64,000 bases of DNA from Deltaproteobacteria bacterium (GTDB taxonomy: Bacteria; Desulfobacterota; Desulfobacteria; Desulfobacterales; JAFDMD01), in the NCBI GenBank assembly GCA_019306065.1, contig JAFDMF010000006.1, forward strand, positions 1 to 64,000, written 5' to 3'. The stretch's first letter is position 1, and each line of letters opens with the position of its first letter. The position numbers were made by a program, and so were the translations under genes. Under the pieces are notes generated by a model, which was not told the origin of the DNA, searched no databases, and saw only the letters and a program-made list of their open reading frames with translations. Shown here piece after piece: positions 26,143 through 34,924 of the stretch.

Positions 26143-28242
26143 ATGGCTAAAGAAAAAAATCGATTTAACGTAGATACAAAACGGGTTACTTTAGATGATC
26201 TGTATCTTGATCCGAATAACTACCGTTTAATCCACGAAACAGCTTATGAAAAGGTTTGCGAAAAAAATATAAATAATAACTTAGTCCAGAGTAGGACATT
26301 TAAATTAATAACAAAAGAAAAAAATCAAAATATTTCAGATCTGATTGATAGTTTTAAATCCAACGGTTATTTGCCGGTAGATCAAATACAAGTTCGTCTT
26401 TTAGACGGCGGAGGCTATGTGGTGGTAGAGGGCAACCGCCGTATAGCCGCTTTAAAACATCTTAAAAACAACCATGAAGAAAATAAAATTGATCTGAATA
26501 AACTTGATTCTAATATTTTCAATAACGTTCCCGTAGTATTATATGAAGACGGCGACGAGATGCATTATTTAACATTAATGGGACTTAAGCATATCAGCGG
26601 AAATAAAAAATGGGGGGAATGGAATCAGGCAAAACTTCTTGAAAAACTATCTGTTAATCATCAACTCTCCGAAGATGATATCTGTAAACAAGTTGCAATT
26701 TCAAAAACGGAACTAAGGCGTTCTTTACGAGCTCTTTCTTTTATTAAACAATATATTATTTCCGATTACGGCGATCAATTTGATGAAAGCAAGTTTTCGT
26801 TATTTCGAGAAATCGTAAGAAACTCCAAATTAAAAGCATGGTTAAAATGGAACGAAGAGAAAAAAAAAGCATTACATACCGAAAATACAGAACTCTTTTT
26901 TTCTTGGATATCCAAAGAGCCGAATGAAGAGGAGGATGAAGAAGAAGATATATCTTACGCAGATAAATATAAAGAACCGGCGTTAACAAAACGAGACGAT
27001 ATAAGAACTTTGAGTAAGATTATAAATGATCCTAAAGCCATTGAACGTCTTAAAGAAACCAGAAATATAACCGAAACGTACAGTTTAAGCGACATAGTAT
27101 TCAGAGAGCGTCAAAAAAAAACAATCGAACATCTAACAAGAGAAATTGACACTTTGGAACAGATGACAATTGAACAGAAAAGGCTGCCGGAAATTGAATC
27201 CGCTTTGGGACGTCTTAAAAGCATAATAGATAAATCAAAAGTATCCGATCCTTTTGGCGGGGTGGAAGCAAAAACCGTATTTTTTGACAGGCTTGACAAT
27301 CATTTTTCGGAACTTGTTATACCAGACTATAAACGGTTACAAAATATAAAAATTTCAAGGTTATCCCGTATAAATCTTTTTACCGGTATAAACAACTCCG
27401 GCAAAACCACTCTGCTTGAAGCCGTTTATCTGCTTTGCCGACAGAATGATTTTTCAGGTCTGTTTGAAACGATTCGACGCAGAGGGAAAATATCCAAAGA
27501 ACGTCTTAATACTAAATGGTTTGTAGAACAACTACCGAAAAAGCTTGAAATACAAGGCAACTTTGATAATAAAATCTCAAAGCTAATTATACAACGCCGC
27601 GAAGAACAAAATGCAAAAATTGACAGAGCGCGTTATCTTGAAAGCGTTGAGATAAACGCGGAGTATATGGGCAAAAAACAAAAATCTCTAACTCGAATAT
27701 TTAAAGAAAGTAGGGAAACCAAAGCAAAAAGTATAAAAATTTTATGCCCGTCCGTTTTTAGCAGCCCGTTTTTTTTAAACGAACCGCATCGGTATGCATC
27801 ATTTTATCATAAAAGCGTCCAATCCAAAGCCCTGCCTAAAATATTAGAATTCATTAAAACAAATATATTAACAACCCTTGAAGATATTAGGCTGGTTGAC
27901 GAATGGCAGCGCTTTTTGGTTTCGGATCAACAATATCCCGGCGCCATAGATATTACAAGATACGGCGAAGGAATACTTAGAATATTTTTTATATCCCTAC
28001 TGTTTGCTTCCGCGCAAAACGGCGTTATTCTTATTGACGAGTTTGAAAATGCAATACATACCGAACTGATAAGCTCTTTTACCAAATTTATTTGCGAACT
28101 CTCCGAAATCTTTAATACTCAAGTATTTTTAACTACTCATAGTAAAGAGTGCATTGACGCTTTTGTAAAAAATGAATTCGGCGGAAAAGAATTTAAAAAA
28201 CTTATCGAAGCCGGCAATGTTGATCTGAGAAAGGCGAGATAA
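26143..28242 (+). CDS. ParB/sulfiredoxin-like domain fused to AAA-family (AAA_15/21) ATPase
   Basis: The N-terminus (about 1-110) has a ParB-like fold signature: LDPNNYR, ISDLIDSFKSNGYLPVDQ and VVVEGNRRIAALKHL. A helical middle with an acidic run (EEEDEEED near 265) follows. The C-terminal half is an OLD/SMC-like ATPase: Walker A FTGINNSGKTTLLEAV near residue 415, Walker B VILIDEFENAIH near 630 and VFLTTHSKECIDAF near 660. No endonuclease domain is fused; the next gene, starting on the last base of this stop codon (TAATGG), begins a TOPRIM-like domain. The ATPase-TOPRIM layout recalls phage-defence pairs such as PARIS and OLD/Gabija-type systems, an inference from architecture. Confidence 0.85.
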   Translation: MAKEKNRFNVDTKRVTLDDLYLDPNNYRLIHETAYEKVCEKNINNNLVQSRTFKLITKEKNQNISDLIDSFKSNGYLPVDQIQVRLLDGGGYVVVEGNRRIAALKHLKNNHEENKIDLNKLDSNIFNNVPVVLYEDGDEMHYLTLMGLKHISGNKKWGEWNQAKLLEKLSVNHQLSEDDICKQVAISKTELRRSLRALSFIKQYIISDYGDQFDESKFSLFREIVRNSKLKAWLKWNEEKKKALHTENTELFFSWISKEPNEEEDEEEDISYADKYKEPALTKRDDIRTLSKIINDPKAIERLKETRNITETYSLSDIVFRERQKKTIEHLTREIDTLEQMTIEQKRLPEIESALGRLKSIIDKSKVSDPFGGVEAKTVFFDRLDNHFSELVIPDYKRLQNIKISRLSRINLFTGINNSGKTTLLEAVYLLCRQNDFSGLFETIRRRGKISKERLNTKWFVEQLPKKLEIQGNFDNKISKLIIQRREEQNAKIDRARYLESVEINAEYMGKKQKSLTRIFKESRETKAKSIKILCPSVFSSPFFLNEPHRYASFYHKSVQSKALPKILEFIKTNILTTLEDIRLVDEWQRFLVSDQQYPGAIDITRYGEGILRIFFISLLFASAQNGVILIDEFENAIHTELISSFTKFICELSEIFNTQVFLTTHSKECIDAFVKNEFGGKEFKKLIEAGNVDLRKAR

Positions 28243-28605
28243 TGGAAAAAATCAACGCTCTTATCATATTTTGCGAAGGCGCGCATGACGTTGCATTCTG
28301 CCGTTTGGCATTTAAATACCATTTTAATATTAATAAAATAAACTGGAAATTTTCCGAATACCCGGCTCCTTTAAATCAATTGTTTAAAACAAACATTAAA
28401 AAACATGCCGCTAAAGATATGAGTTTGGATATGGCGCATAAATTCTTTCTGCCGGATAAAACCCTATATAGCAAAGAGAAAAAAACCGGGTTCTTCAATG
28501 AACGTTATTATTGATCAGGCAAAATTAATCCCAAAAACAACATTTATAAATAATGAGGATGTTAAAAAATTCGTATCATTTATAAAAAATTTTGCAAAAA
28601 TTTAA
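28242..28605 (+). pseudogene. TOPRIM-like partner protein, internally deleted and frameshifted
   Basis: ATG 28242 overlaps the ATPase stop. The frame encodes INALIIFCEGAHDVAFCRLA (conserved TOPRIM Glu12) and continues to TGA 28512. A second frame from about 28498 encodes VIIDQAKLIPKTTFI and VKKFVSFIKNFAKI to TAA 28603. Proteins of this type usually have about 200 residues with an Asp-x-Asp motif in the middle. That part is absent here, so the catalytic centre is probably lost. Confidence 0.65.
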
Positions 28606-28635
28606 TAATCAAACTTATCATAAAAAGGAAAACCT

Positions 28636-29469
28636 ATGACCGCCCCGTCTCGACAGAAAACCTTATACGCAATTTTCGGTAATCCGATAAACCATAGCAT
28701 AAGTCCCGTTATACATAACGCCGCCCTAAAAAATGCAAAAATAAACGGAATATATGCGGCTTTTAAAACTGAAACCGCTCAAGATGCCGTAAAAATGATA
28801 AAAGAATTAGACATTGCCGGAGCAAGCATAACAATTCCGCATAAAACCGATATAATAAAATATATTGATAAAATAGGAGAGACCGCTAAAGAAATAGGCG
28901 CCGTCAATACCGTTATAAACGAAAACGGGCTTCTTTTCGGCACAAATACGGACGCCGGAGGCGCCATAAAAGCGCTTTTACAACATACCGAAATAGAAAA
29001 TAAAAATATAGCCATACTCGGAGCCGGAGGCGCGGCAAGAGCGGTTATTTACGGCGTAAACTTCAAAAAAGGAAAAGTTACTCTATTAAACAGAACCGTA
29101 GACAAAGGGGAAAAACTTGCAAAAGAGTTTAACGTAAATTTTATGCCTCTTTCCGAAATAAACTCCGAAATAAAAAAACATAAGTTTGAAATCATCATAA
29201 ATACCACAAGTCTTGGAATGAAAGGATGCGAAGATCAATCTCCGATTAAAAAAGAGAGCCTTAACAAAGATATAATAGTTATGGATATAATATATAATCC
29301 CTTAAAAACAAAACTATTAAAATATGCGGAAGAAAAAGGTTGTAAAACAATAAACGGGGTTAGCATGCTTGTATATCAGGCGGCGTTACAATTCGAGCTT
29401 TTTGTAGGAATTCAAGCGCCCATAGACATAATGAAAAAAGCGGCTGAAGCAGCCTTGCCTGCGTCATAG
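28636..29469 (+). CDS. aroE: Shikimate dehydrogenase
   Basis: NADPH-dependent reduction of 3-dehydroshikimate. Substrate-site residues are visible in NPINHSISPVIHNAAL, the catalytic Lys in TIPHKTDIIKYID, NTDAGG, the nucleotide loop GAGGAARAVIYG with NRT following the next strand, and SMLVYQAALQFELF. 277 residues is normal. AAAGGAAAA precedes the ATG. It opens the cluster aroE-aroA-aroK-ygiQ-DUF1207. Confidence 0.96.
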   Translation: MTAPSRQKTLYAIFGNPINHSISPVIHNAALKNAKINGIYAAFKTETAQDAVKMIKELDIAGASITIPHKTDIIKYIDKIGETAKEIGAVNTVINENGLLFGTNTDAGGAIKALLQHTEIENKNIAILGAGGAARAVIYGVNFKKGKVTLLNRTVDKGEKLAKEFNVNFMPLSEINSEIKKHKFEIIINTTSLGMKGCEDQSPIKKESLNKDIIVMDIIYNPLKTKLLKYAEEKGCKTINGVSMLVYQAALQFELFVGIQAPIDIMKKAAEAALPAS

Positions 29470-29516
29470 CCGTAACGCCTTAAAAACACGCTTAAAGATT
29501 TCAAAGATTATATGTA

Positions 29517-30773
29517 ATGCTAAAAATAACTCCGAAAAAAATAAAAACAAACCTTGTAACCATACCCGGCTCAAAAAGCTATACCCACAGATTCCTTATA
29601 ATCTCCGCATTATCAAACGGAGTATGCGTCATAGCAAATCCGCTTAAAAGCGAAGACACCTTTTTAACCCTATCCGCATTAAAAAACTTAGGGATAAACA
29701 TTGCCGAAGATAATAACAAAATCATCATAAACGGAACATCCGGCAAAATATACGCCCCCTCTTCTCCCATCTATTTAAAAGGATCAGGAACCTCCATCAG
29801 ACTTTTAACCGCAGTATGTTGTTTGGGAAAAGGAAAATTTACGCTTGCCGGAAACAAAGCCCTTAGCTCGCGTCCTATAAACGATTTAATCTCGGCTCTT
29901 ACGCAAATAGAAGTTTTGATAAACTGCCCCGATAAACAAGGATTTCCTCCGTTGGAAATCATAGGAAATAAAAATATAGCCGGCGGAAAAGTAAATATAA
30001 AAGCGGGCAAAAGCAGTCAATACCTTTCGGCTCTACTTATGATCGCCCCTTATACAAAAAAAGGACTTGATATTACAGTTACGGACGAACCAGTATCAAA
30101 ACCATACATAGATATAACCATAGAGGCTATGAAACAGGCGGGCGTTAAAATAGAACGAGACGGTTATAAAAAATTTGTTATAAAAGGGGAGCAAACCTAT
30201 AAAAACGGAACATATAATATCGAGCCGGACGCCTCCGCCGCCGGATACTTCTGGGCTGCCGCAGCTATAACAAAATCCTCCGTAACCGTAAAAAACCTTA
30301 ATAAAGAATCAAAACAAGGAGATATAAACTTTCCTAAAATATTGGAACAAATGGGCTGTAAAATAAAATATACAAACAACGGAATAACCGTTACAGGCGC
30401 AAACCTTACAGGCATTCAAGCGGATATGTCCGATATGCCGGATATGGTTCCCACCCTTGCCATTGTAGCCGCTTTTGCCAAAGGGGAAACAATAATAAAA
30501 AATGTGGGACATCTTAAAATAAAAGAAAGCGACAGATTAACCGCTATGGAGACGGAACTTAATAAAATAGGAATAAAGGCAAAAGCCTTTGAGGATAAAC
30601 TTATAATAAAAGGCGGAAAGCCAAAAGGCGCCGCAATAACAACCTACGACGATCATAGAATAGCTATGAGCTTTGCCATAGCCGGACTTAAAACAGACGG
30701 CATAATAATAACCGACGAAAAATGCGTTGATAAGTCCTTCCCCGATTTTTGGAAAACATTTGAACGCCTTTAA
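29517..30773 (+). CDS. aroA: 3-phosphoshikimate 1-carboxyvinyltransferase (EPSP synthase)
   Basis: Transfers enolpyruvyl from PEP to shikimate-3-phosphate. Motifs include PGSKSYTHRFLIISALS, LKGSGTSIRLLTAV, SSQYLSALLMIAPY, DMVPTLAIVAAFAKG, KESDRLTAM and YDDHRIAMSFAIAGL. 418 residues. It begins 47 bases after aroE. Confidence 0.97.
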   Translation: MLKITPKKIKTNLVTIPGSKSYTHRFLIISALSNGVCVIANPLKSEDTFLTLSALKNLGINIAEDNNKIIINGTSGKIYAPSSPIYLKGSGTSIRLLTAVCCLGKGKFTLAGNKALSSRPINDLISALTQIEVLINCPDKQGFPPLEIIGNKNIAGGKVNIKAGKSSQYLSALLMIAPYTKKGLDITVTDEPVSKPYIDITIEAMKQAGVKIERDGYKKFVIKGEQTYKNGTYNIEPDASAAGYFWAAAAITKSSVTVKNLNKESKQGDINFPKILEQMGCKIKYTNNGITVTGANLTGIQADMSDMPDMVPTLAIVAAFAKGETIIKNVGHLKIKESDRLTAMETELNKIGIKAKAFEDKLIIKGGKPKGAAITTYDDHRIAMSFAIAGLKTDGIIITDEKCVDKSFPDFWKTFERL

Positions 30774-30849
30774 TAAACTTTATCCAATTAAACGAATACC
30801 ATTACTAATAAAAAACCTATAAAAACAATTTGCAGATAAGGATTAAAAT

Positions 30850-31476
30850 TTGAGCAAAACTCAAAAAATAAACAAAATAAAAAGTTGCGCGCAAATATAC
30901 CTAATAGGATATCGAACCTCTGGCAAAACTACCGTAGGAAAAACTTTGGCAAAAGCGCTATCCCGCAAATTTATAGACTCCGACAAACAAATCATAAAAC
31001 AAAACAACATGGACATAGCGGACATAGTAAAAAAATACGGCTGGGATTTTTTCAGACAACAGGAGAAAACCTTTATCAACTCCATAAATCCTTCGGATAA
31101 ACTTATAATAGCTTTGGGAGGCGGAGCTATTATAGATTCCGACAACATAAAAACCGTAAAAAAAAACGGAACCATTATATTCCTTAAAACCTCGCCTGAT
31201 ATTATAAAAAAAAGACTTAAAAACGATAAAAAAACTTCACAAAACCGCCCTCCCCTTTCAAACGCAAATTCAAGCTGTTTGCATAACGCAGAAAACGGAC
31301 AAAAGGAGAAGCTATGCAAACGGGTTACTATTAATGAAGTTGATAAAATACTTACAGAAAGAACGCCCATATACAACAAAGCGTCCGATCTTATAATAAA
31401 TACCGACAACAAAACAATCAAACAAATATGCCAAGAAATAAACAAATGTTTATACCTACCACAAAACAAGAATTAA
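30850..31476 (+). CDS. aroK: Shikimate kinase with an in-frame repeat insertion
   Basis: Phosphorylates shikimate. Walker A YRTSGKTTVGKTLAKALS, FIDSDKQI, LALGGGAI-type IIALGGGAIIDSD and a C-terminal TERTPIYNKASDLII are conserved. At 208 residues it is about 30 longer than usual. The extra residues lie in the lid after RPPL and include LHNAENGQKEKLCK, encoded by a 45-bp half-copy of the family C repeat (31277-31321). The reading frame is kept, so the enzyme may still work. TTG 30850 with AAGGA upstream is the start. The 3' end overlaps ygiQ. Confidence 0.92.
   Translation: MSKTQKINKIKSCAQIYLIGYRTSGKTTVGKTLAKALSRKFIDSDKQIIKQNNMDIADIVKKYGWDFFRQQEKTFINSINPSDKLIIALGGGAIIDSDNIKTVKKNGTIIFLKTSPDIIKKRLKNDKKTSQNRPPLSNANSSCLHNAENGQKEKLCKRVTINEVDKILTERTPIYNKASDLIINTDNKTIKQICQEINKCLYLPQNKN
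31277..31321. repeat. Half family C element inside aroK
   Basis: GTTTGCATA (31277-31285) and TATGCAAAC (31313-31321) are exact inverted ends; the interior ACGCAGAAAACGGACAAAAG matches the family C arm seen in reverse at 11957-11990. Length 45 bases, a multiple of three. Confidence 0.8.
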
Positions 31477-33146
31477 AAACTCTCGGATGGAACAAACTTG
31501 ATATAATAATAGTTACCGGAGATAGCTATATAGACAACCCATTTATAGGGGCTGCGGTTATAGGAAAACTACTTATAAGCAAAGGCTTTAAAACCGGCAT
31601 TATAGGGCAGCCGGATATCAATTCAAACAAAGATATAACAAGACTCGGCAAACCGACTCTATTTTGGGGAATTACCGGCGGATGCATAGATTCTATGGTT
31701 GCAAACTATACCGCTTCCGGCAAAAAAAGAAAAAAAGACGACTATACCGCCGGAGGCTTAAATAACAAAAGACCGGATCGCGCCGTTATAGTTTACGCAA
31801 ACCTTATAAGACAACATTTTAAAAATACAAAACCGCTTGTTCTCGGCGGAATAGAGGCAAGTTTAAGAAGAATACCCCATTACGATTACGCCTCAAACAA
31901 ACTCCGCAGATCAATACTATTCGACGCAAAAGCGGACTACATAATATACGGCATGGGGGAAAAAGCCGTAATTGAACTTGCCGAAAAATTACAAAAAAAA
32001 GAAAATACAAACAATATTGCCGGAACCTGTTACATATCCGCAAAACATAAAAAAGATTATATACAACTTCCGCCTTACGAAGACATTCTAAAAGATAAAA
32101 AAACCTTTATACAAATGTTTAACGCCTTCTACGCAAACAACGATCATAAAACCGCAAAAGGACTTTGTCAAAAAATCGGAGACCGTTATCTTATACATAA
32201 TCCGCCGGCAGACAATCTTACGAGCGAACAATTAGATAAAATCTACGATTTACATTATGAAAACGACCTTCATCCCTTCCATAAACAGAAAGGAGACGCG
32301 CCCGCCCTTAATACCATAAAATTTTCCGTAAAAACCCACAGAGGCTGTTACGGAGAGTGCGCCTTTTGCGCTATAGCTATTCATGAAGGAAAAACCGTAA
32401 TATCAAGAAGCGAAGAATCTATAATAAAACAGGTGAAAAAACTAACCCTACATCCCGATTTTAAAGGATACATATTAGACTCCGGAGGTCCTACCGCAAA
32501 TATGTACGGCTTTGAGTGCAAAAAAAAAATTACAAACGGAGCATGTAAAGATAAAAAATGTTTATATCCTAAAATATGCTCCTCTTTAAATCCGAGTCAT
32601 CAAAAACAGATAAACCTTCTTAAAAAACTTGAAAAAATCAAAGGAATAAAAAAAATATTTATAGCGTCCGGCATAAGACACGATCTTATACTCTCCGATA
32701 AAAAATACGGGGAAAAATATCTTAAACAGATCATAAAAAATCATATATCCGGTCAAATGAAAATAGCGCCCGAACATATCGAAGATAAAATCCTCGCTCT
32801 AATCGGCAAGCCGGATAAACAATGCCTGATAGACTTTGTAAACCTATTTTATAAATATACAAAACAGGCGCAAAAAAAATTATATCTAACCTACTACTTT
32901 ATGGCGGCTCTTCCCTCCTCTACGGAAAACGACATGAAAAAACTTAAAACCTTTATATCATCCAAACTTAAAACCAACCCGGAACAAATCCAAATATTTA
33001 CCCCTACCCCCTCAACCTATGCGACGCTATCCTATTATACCGAAGTCAATCCCTTTACAAAAAATAAAATTTATGTTGAAAAAAATATTAAAAAAAAGGA
33101 AAAACAGAAAAGCGTCATAATATCAAAACGGAGAATAAAAAAATGA
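31446..33146 (+). CDS. ygiQ: YgiQ-type radical SAM protein (UPF0313)
   Basis: A large radical SAM protein of unknown reaction. The N-terminal FIPTTKQELKTLGWNKLDII and VTGDSYIDNPFIGAAVIG are family hallmarks; the cluster motif is HRGCYGECAFCAIAIHEG (CxxxCxxC), followed by SGGPTANMYGFEC. A partial Cys set (CKDKKCLYPKIC) follows as in homologues. The family N-terminus corresponds to ATG 31446; an ATG six codons earlier also exists. Overlaps aroK by 31 bases and the DUF1207 gene by four. Confidence 0.93.
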   Translation: MFIPTTKQELKTLGWNKLDIIIVTGDSYIDNPFIGAAVIGKLLISKGFKTGIIGQPDINSNKDITRLGKPTLFWGITGGCIDSMVANYTASGKKRKKDDYTAGGLNNKRPDRAVIVYANLIRQHFKNTKPLVLGGIEASLRRIPHYDYASNKLRRSILFDAKADYIIYGMGEKAVIELAEKLQKKENTNNIAGTCYISAKHKKDYIQLPPYEDILKDKKTFIQMFNAFYANNDHKTAKGLCQKIGDRYLIHNPPADNLTSEQLDKIYDLHYENDLHPFHKQKGDAPALNTIKFSVKTHRGCYGECAFCAIAIHEGKTVISRSEESIIKQVKKLTLHPDFKGYILDSGGPTANMYGFECKKKITNGACKDKKCLYPKICSSLNPSHQKQINLLKKLEKIKGIKKIFIASGIRHDLILSDKKYGEKYLKQIIKNHISGQMKIAPEHIEDKILALIGKPDKQCLIDFVNLFYKYTKQAQKKLYLTYYFMAALPSSTENDMKKLKTFISSKLKTNPEQIQIFTPTPSTYATLSYYTEVNPFTKNKIYVEKNIKKKEKQKSVIISKRRIKK

Positions 33147-33976
33147 AAAAATATAAACGCCTATTTATTATAATTATACTATTTGCCCTATCCACATCAT
33201 TTACGGCGTCTGCCGCAAATAAAGCCGGAAACGCATCCCTTTTTAAACCCCTTATCGCGGATCCGCGCCAGCCTCATTTTTCGGCTTCTTATCAACGATA
33301 TATAAATGACGACGAGTTAAAAAATATCGGTTCTACAAGTTTCGGAGAAACATTTACTTCCCGTCCGTGGAACGCTTTAAACGGTAAAATGAGCGCTGGC
33401 ATACAAGCGGCTGTTTTTGCATTCTTTAATCTTGACGCCGAATCTATGGATCTAATAAATGCGGATTATTGGGTAGGCATTCCGCTTCAATACAAAAAAG
33501 ATAACTTTTCGGCTATGTTCAGACTGTTTCATCAAAGTTCTCATCTCGGAGACGAATATCTTCTTAATAACCCAATAGGCAGAGTTAATTTAAGCTACGA
33601 AAGCATAGACTTAAAAATATCTTACGAGAATATATATGAAGTTTTAAGAGGCTACATAGGCGCCGGCTATATTTTTCATAAAGAGCCGGAAGATCTAAAG
33701 CCCGTTTCCGCCCAGTTCGGAGCCGAATATAAATGCAATAAAACATTTTTAAACGATCTTATAAGACCAATAGCAGGAATCGATACAAAAATGTGGGAAG
33801 AAAACGACTGGGGATTAGATATATCTCTCAGATTCGGGGTTCAGATGGAAAGCATCGAAAGAAAAGGGAGAAAATTACAGCTTATGTTTGAATATTTTCA
33901 TGGAAACTCGCCTCACGGGCAATTTTATAATAGAAAAATAAAATATACAGGCATAGGAACCCATTTTTACTTTTAA
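33143..33976 (+). CDS. DUF1207 outer-membrane protein
   Basis: A signal peptide (residues 1-25) precedes a beta-rich protein of 277 residues ending in HFYF. DUF1207 hallmarks are FKPLIADPRQPHFSASYQRY, NADYWVGIPLQY and LFHQSSHLGDEYLL. An outer-membrane barrel is predicted from the sequence and its terminal Phe; the family function is unknown. ATG overlaps the ygiQ stop (ATGA), so it is translationally coupled to the aro/ygiQ genes. Confidence 0.85.
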   Translation: MKKYKRLFIIIILFALSTSFTASAANKAGNASLFKPLIADPRQPHFSASYQRYINDDELKNIGSTSFGETFTSRPWNALNGKMSAGIQAAVFAFFNLDAESMDLINADYWVGIPLQYKKDNFSAMFRLFHQSSHLGDEYLLNNPIGRVNLSYESIDLKISYENIYEVLRGYIGAGYIFHKEPEDLKPVSAQFGAEYKCNKTFLNDLIRPIAGIDTKMWEENDWGLDISLRFGVQMESIERKGRKLQLMFEYFHGNSPHGQFYNRKIKYTGIGTHFYF

Positions 33977-34084
33977 ACTCTATCTTTAAATAGGCTTCTT
34001 TCTCTTTTTGTTCCGTATGGCTCGAAATAATCGGCGGCAGTTTTGTATAAAAATAAAAAAGTTGACTACTTATATAATATTAAT

Positions 34085-34140
34085 CTCTAATCACGAAGGG
34101 GAAATTGTAGGCGTAGGTTCGCTCTACTGCTGGTGATCCC
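34085..34140. other. Possible structured RNA or pseudoknot in a gene-free gap
   Basis: ATCAC, GGGG, GTAG, CTAC, GTGAT and CCCC follow in this order, so ATCAC/GTGAT and GGGG/CCCC would cross (pseudoknot) around a GTAG/CTAC stem. No known RNA family is recognised. The rest of 33977-34240 holds nothing else. Confidence 0.25.
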
Positions 34141-34240
34141 CATCTTTATTCTATATAAACTATGTTTTTCTGTGCCAGTTATATATAAAAATTTTATCAA
34201 ATTTTCTTAAAAGGACTGAATAAGCGTTTTTGATTATAAT

Positions 34241-34918
34241 CTATTGATCTTTTAAAAAAGTTTCATCTTTAATGCCTGCGGCTATTTTATTCTGAATTTC
34301 ATACATTAAATCTATAACAAGCTTTTTATACTTTTTATAAACCTTATGAGTAACTTTTTCATAAGAAGAAATATCGCCCCCATGAGCGACTGAGTTTCTA
34401 TACCTTAAAAAATCATACATACAATCTTTTAAGTTCGGGTTTGGATGGTTATAATCTTTCCAATGCGTTTTAAATGGTTTCAAACAAAATGCTTTTAATA
34501 TTTTATTCAAAACTTCAAAATTTACATTATTTTTCAAATCGATTTTAGAAGATACGGGATGATATTTATTTGAAAAAAAATCTTTTAATTTTAAGTAAAA
34601 ACTGATTTTTCCGTTGTCTTTTTGAGGATATAATTTTAACTGCTTAAAAGTATTTTCCATATGAAAAATTACAATGCTATCTCCAAATTTTTGAAATTCG
34701 ATCTTTTTTTTGTTCAATTCGTCAAGATATAATCTAAAAGCGTTTTGAATAAAACCCTCCCAAATAGAATATATCATTGCTATTGATTGAATTGAAAAAA
34801 TCTCAAAATGCTTGCGAGATAGATTGTATCGTTTTGTAAATACGACCCGTTCTATTTCGAAAAGAGCGCTTTGCCTCTCCTCAATTATTTTTAAAAGTTC
34901 ATTTTCAAAATCAGACAT
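34241..34918 (-). CDS. HEPN-domain protein (MAE_28990/MAE_18760 type), predicted RNase
   Basis: A 225-residue helical protein. The HEPN RNase motif R-x4-H is intact in LRYRNSVAHGGDISSYE (R174, H179), and IQSIAMIYSIWEGFIQNAF is the conserved first helix pair of this HEPN family. It starts six bases after the DUF262 gene, so the two are an operon. HEPN proteins cut RNA in toxin-antitoxin and phage-defence systems; the DUF262 partner presumably controls it or adds a second activity. Confidence 0.75.
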   Translation of the reverse strand: MSDFENELLKIIEERQSALFEIERVVFTKRYNLSRKHFEIFSIQSIAMIYSIWEGFIQNAFRLYLDELNKKKIEFQKFGDSIVIFHMENTFKQLKLYPQKDNGKISFYLKLKDFFSNKYHPVSSKIDLKNNVNFEVLNKILKAFCLKPFKTHWKDYNHPNPNLKDCMYDFLRYRNSVAHGGDISSYEKVTHKVYKKYKKLVIDLMYEIQNKIAAGIKDETFLKDQ

Positions 34919-34924
34919 AACTAT

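Noticed and set aside
30861-31469. 202-codon minus-strand frame opposite aroK
   Set aside because: It mirrors aroK exactly; hydrophobic composition is an artefact of the Lys/Asn-rich sense strand.
34110-34140. tRNA-like GGTTCG element
   Set aside because: No acceptor stem, anticodon arm or CCA-adjacent pairing could be found around it.
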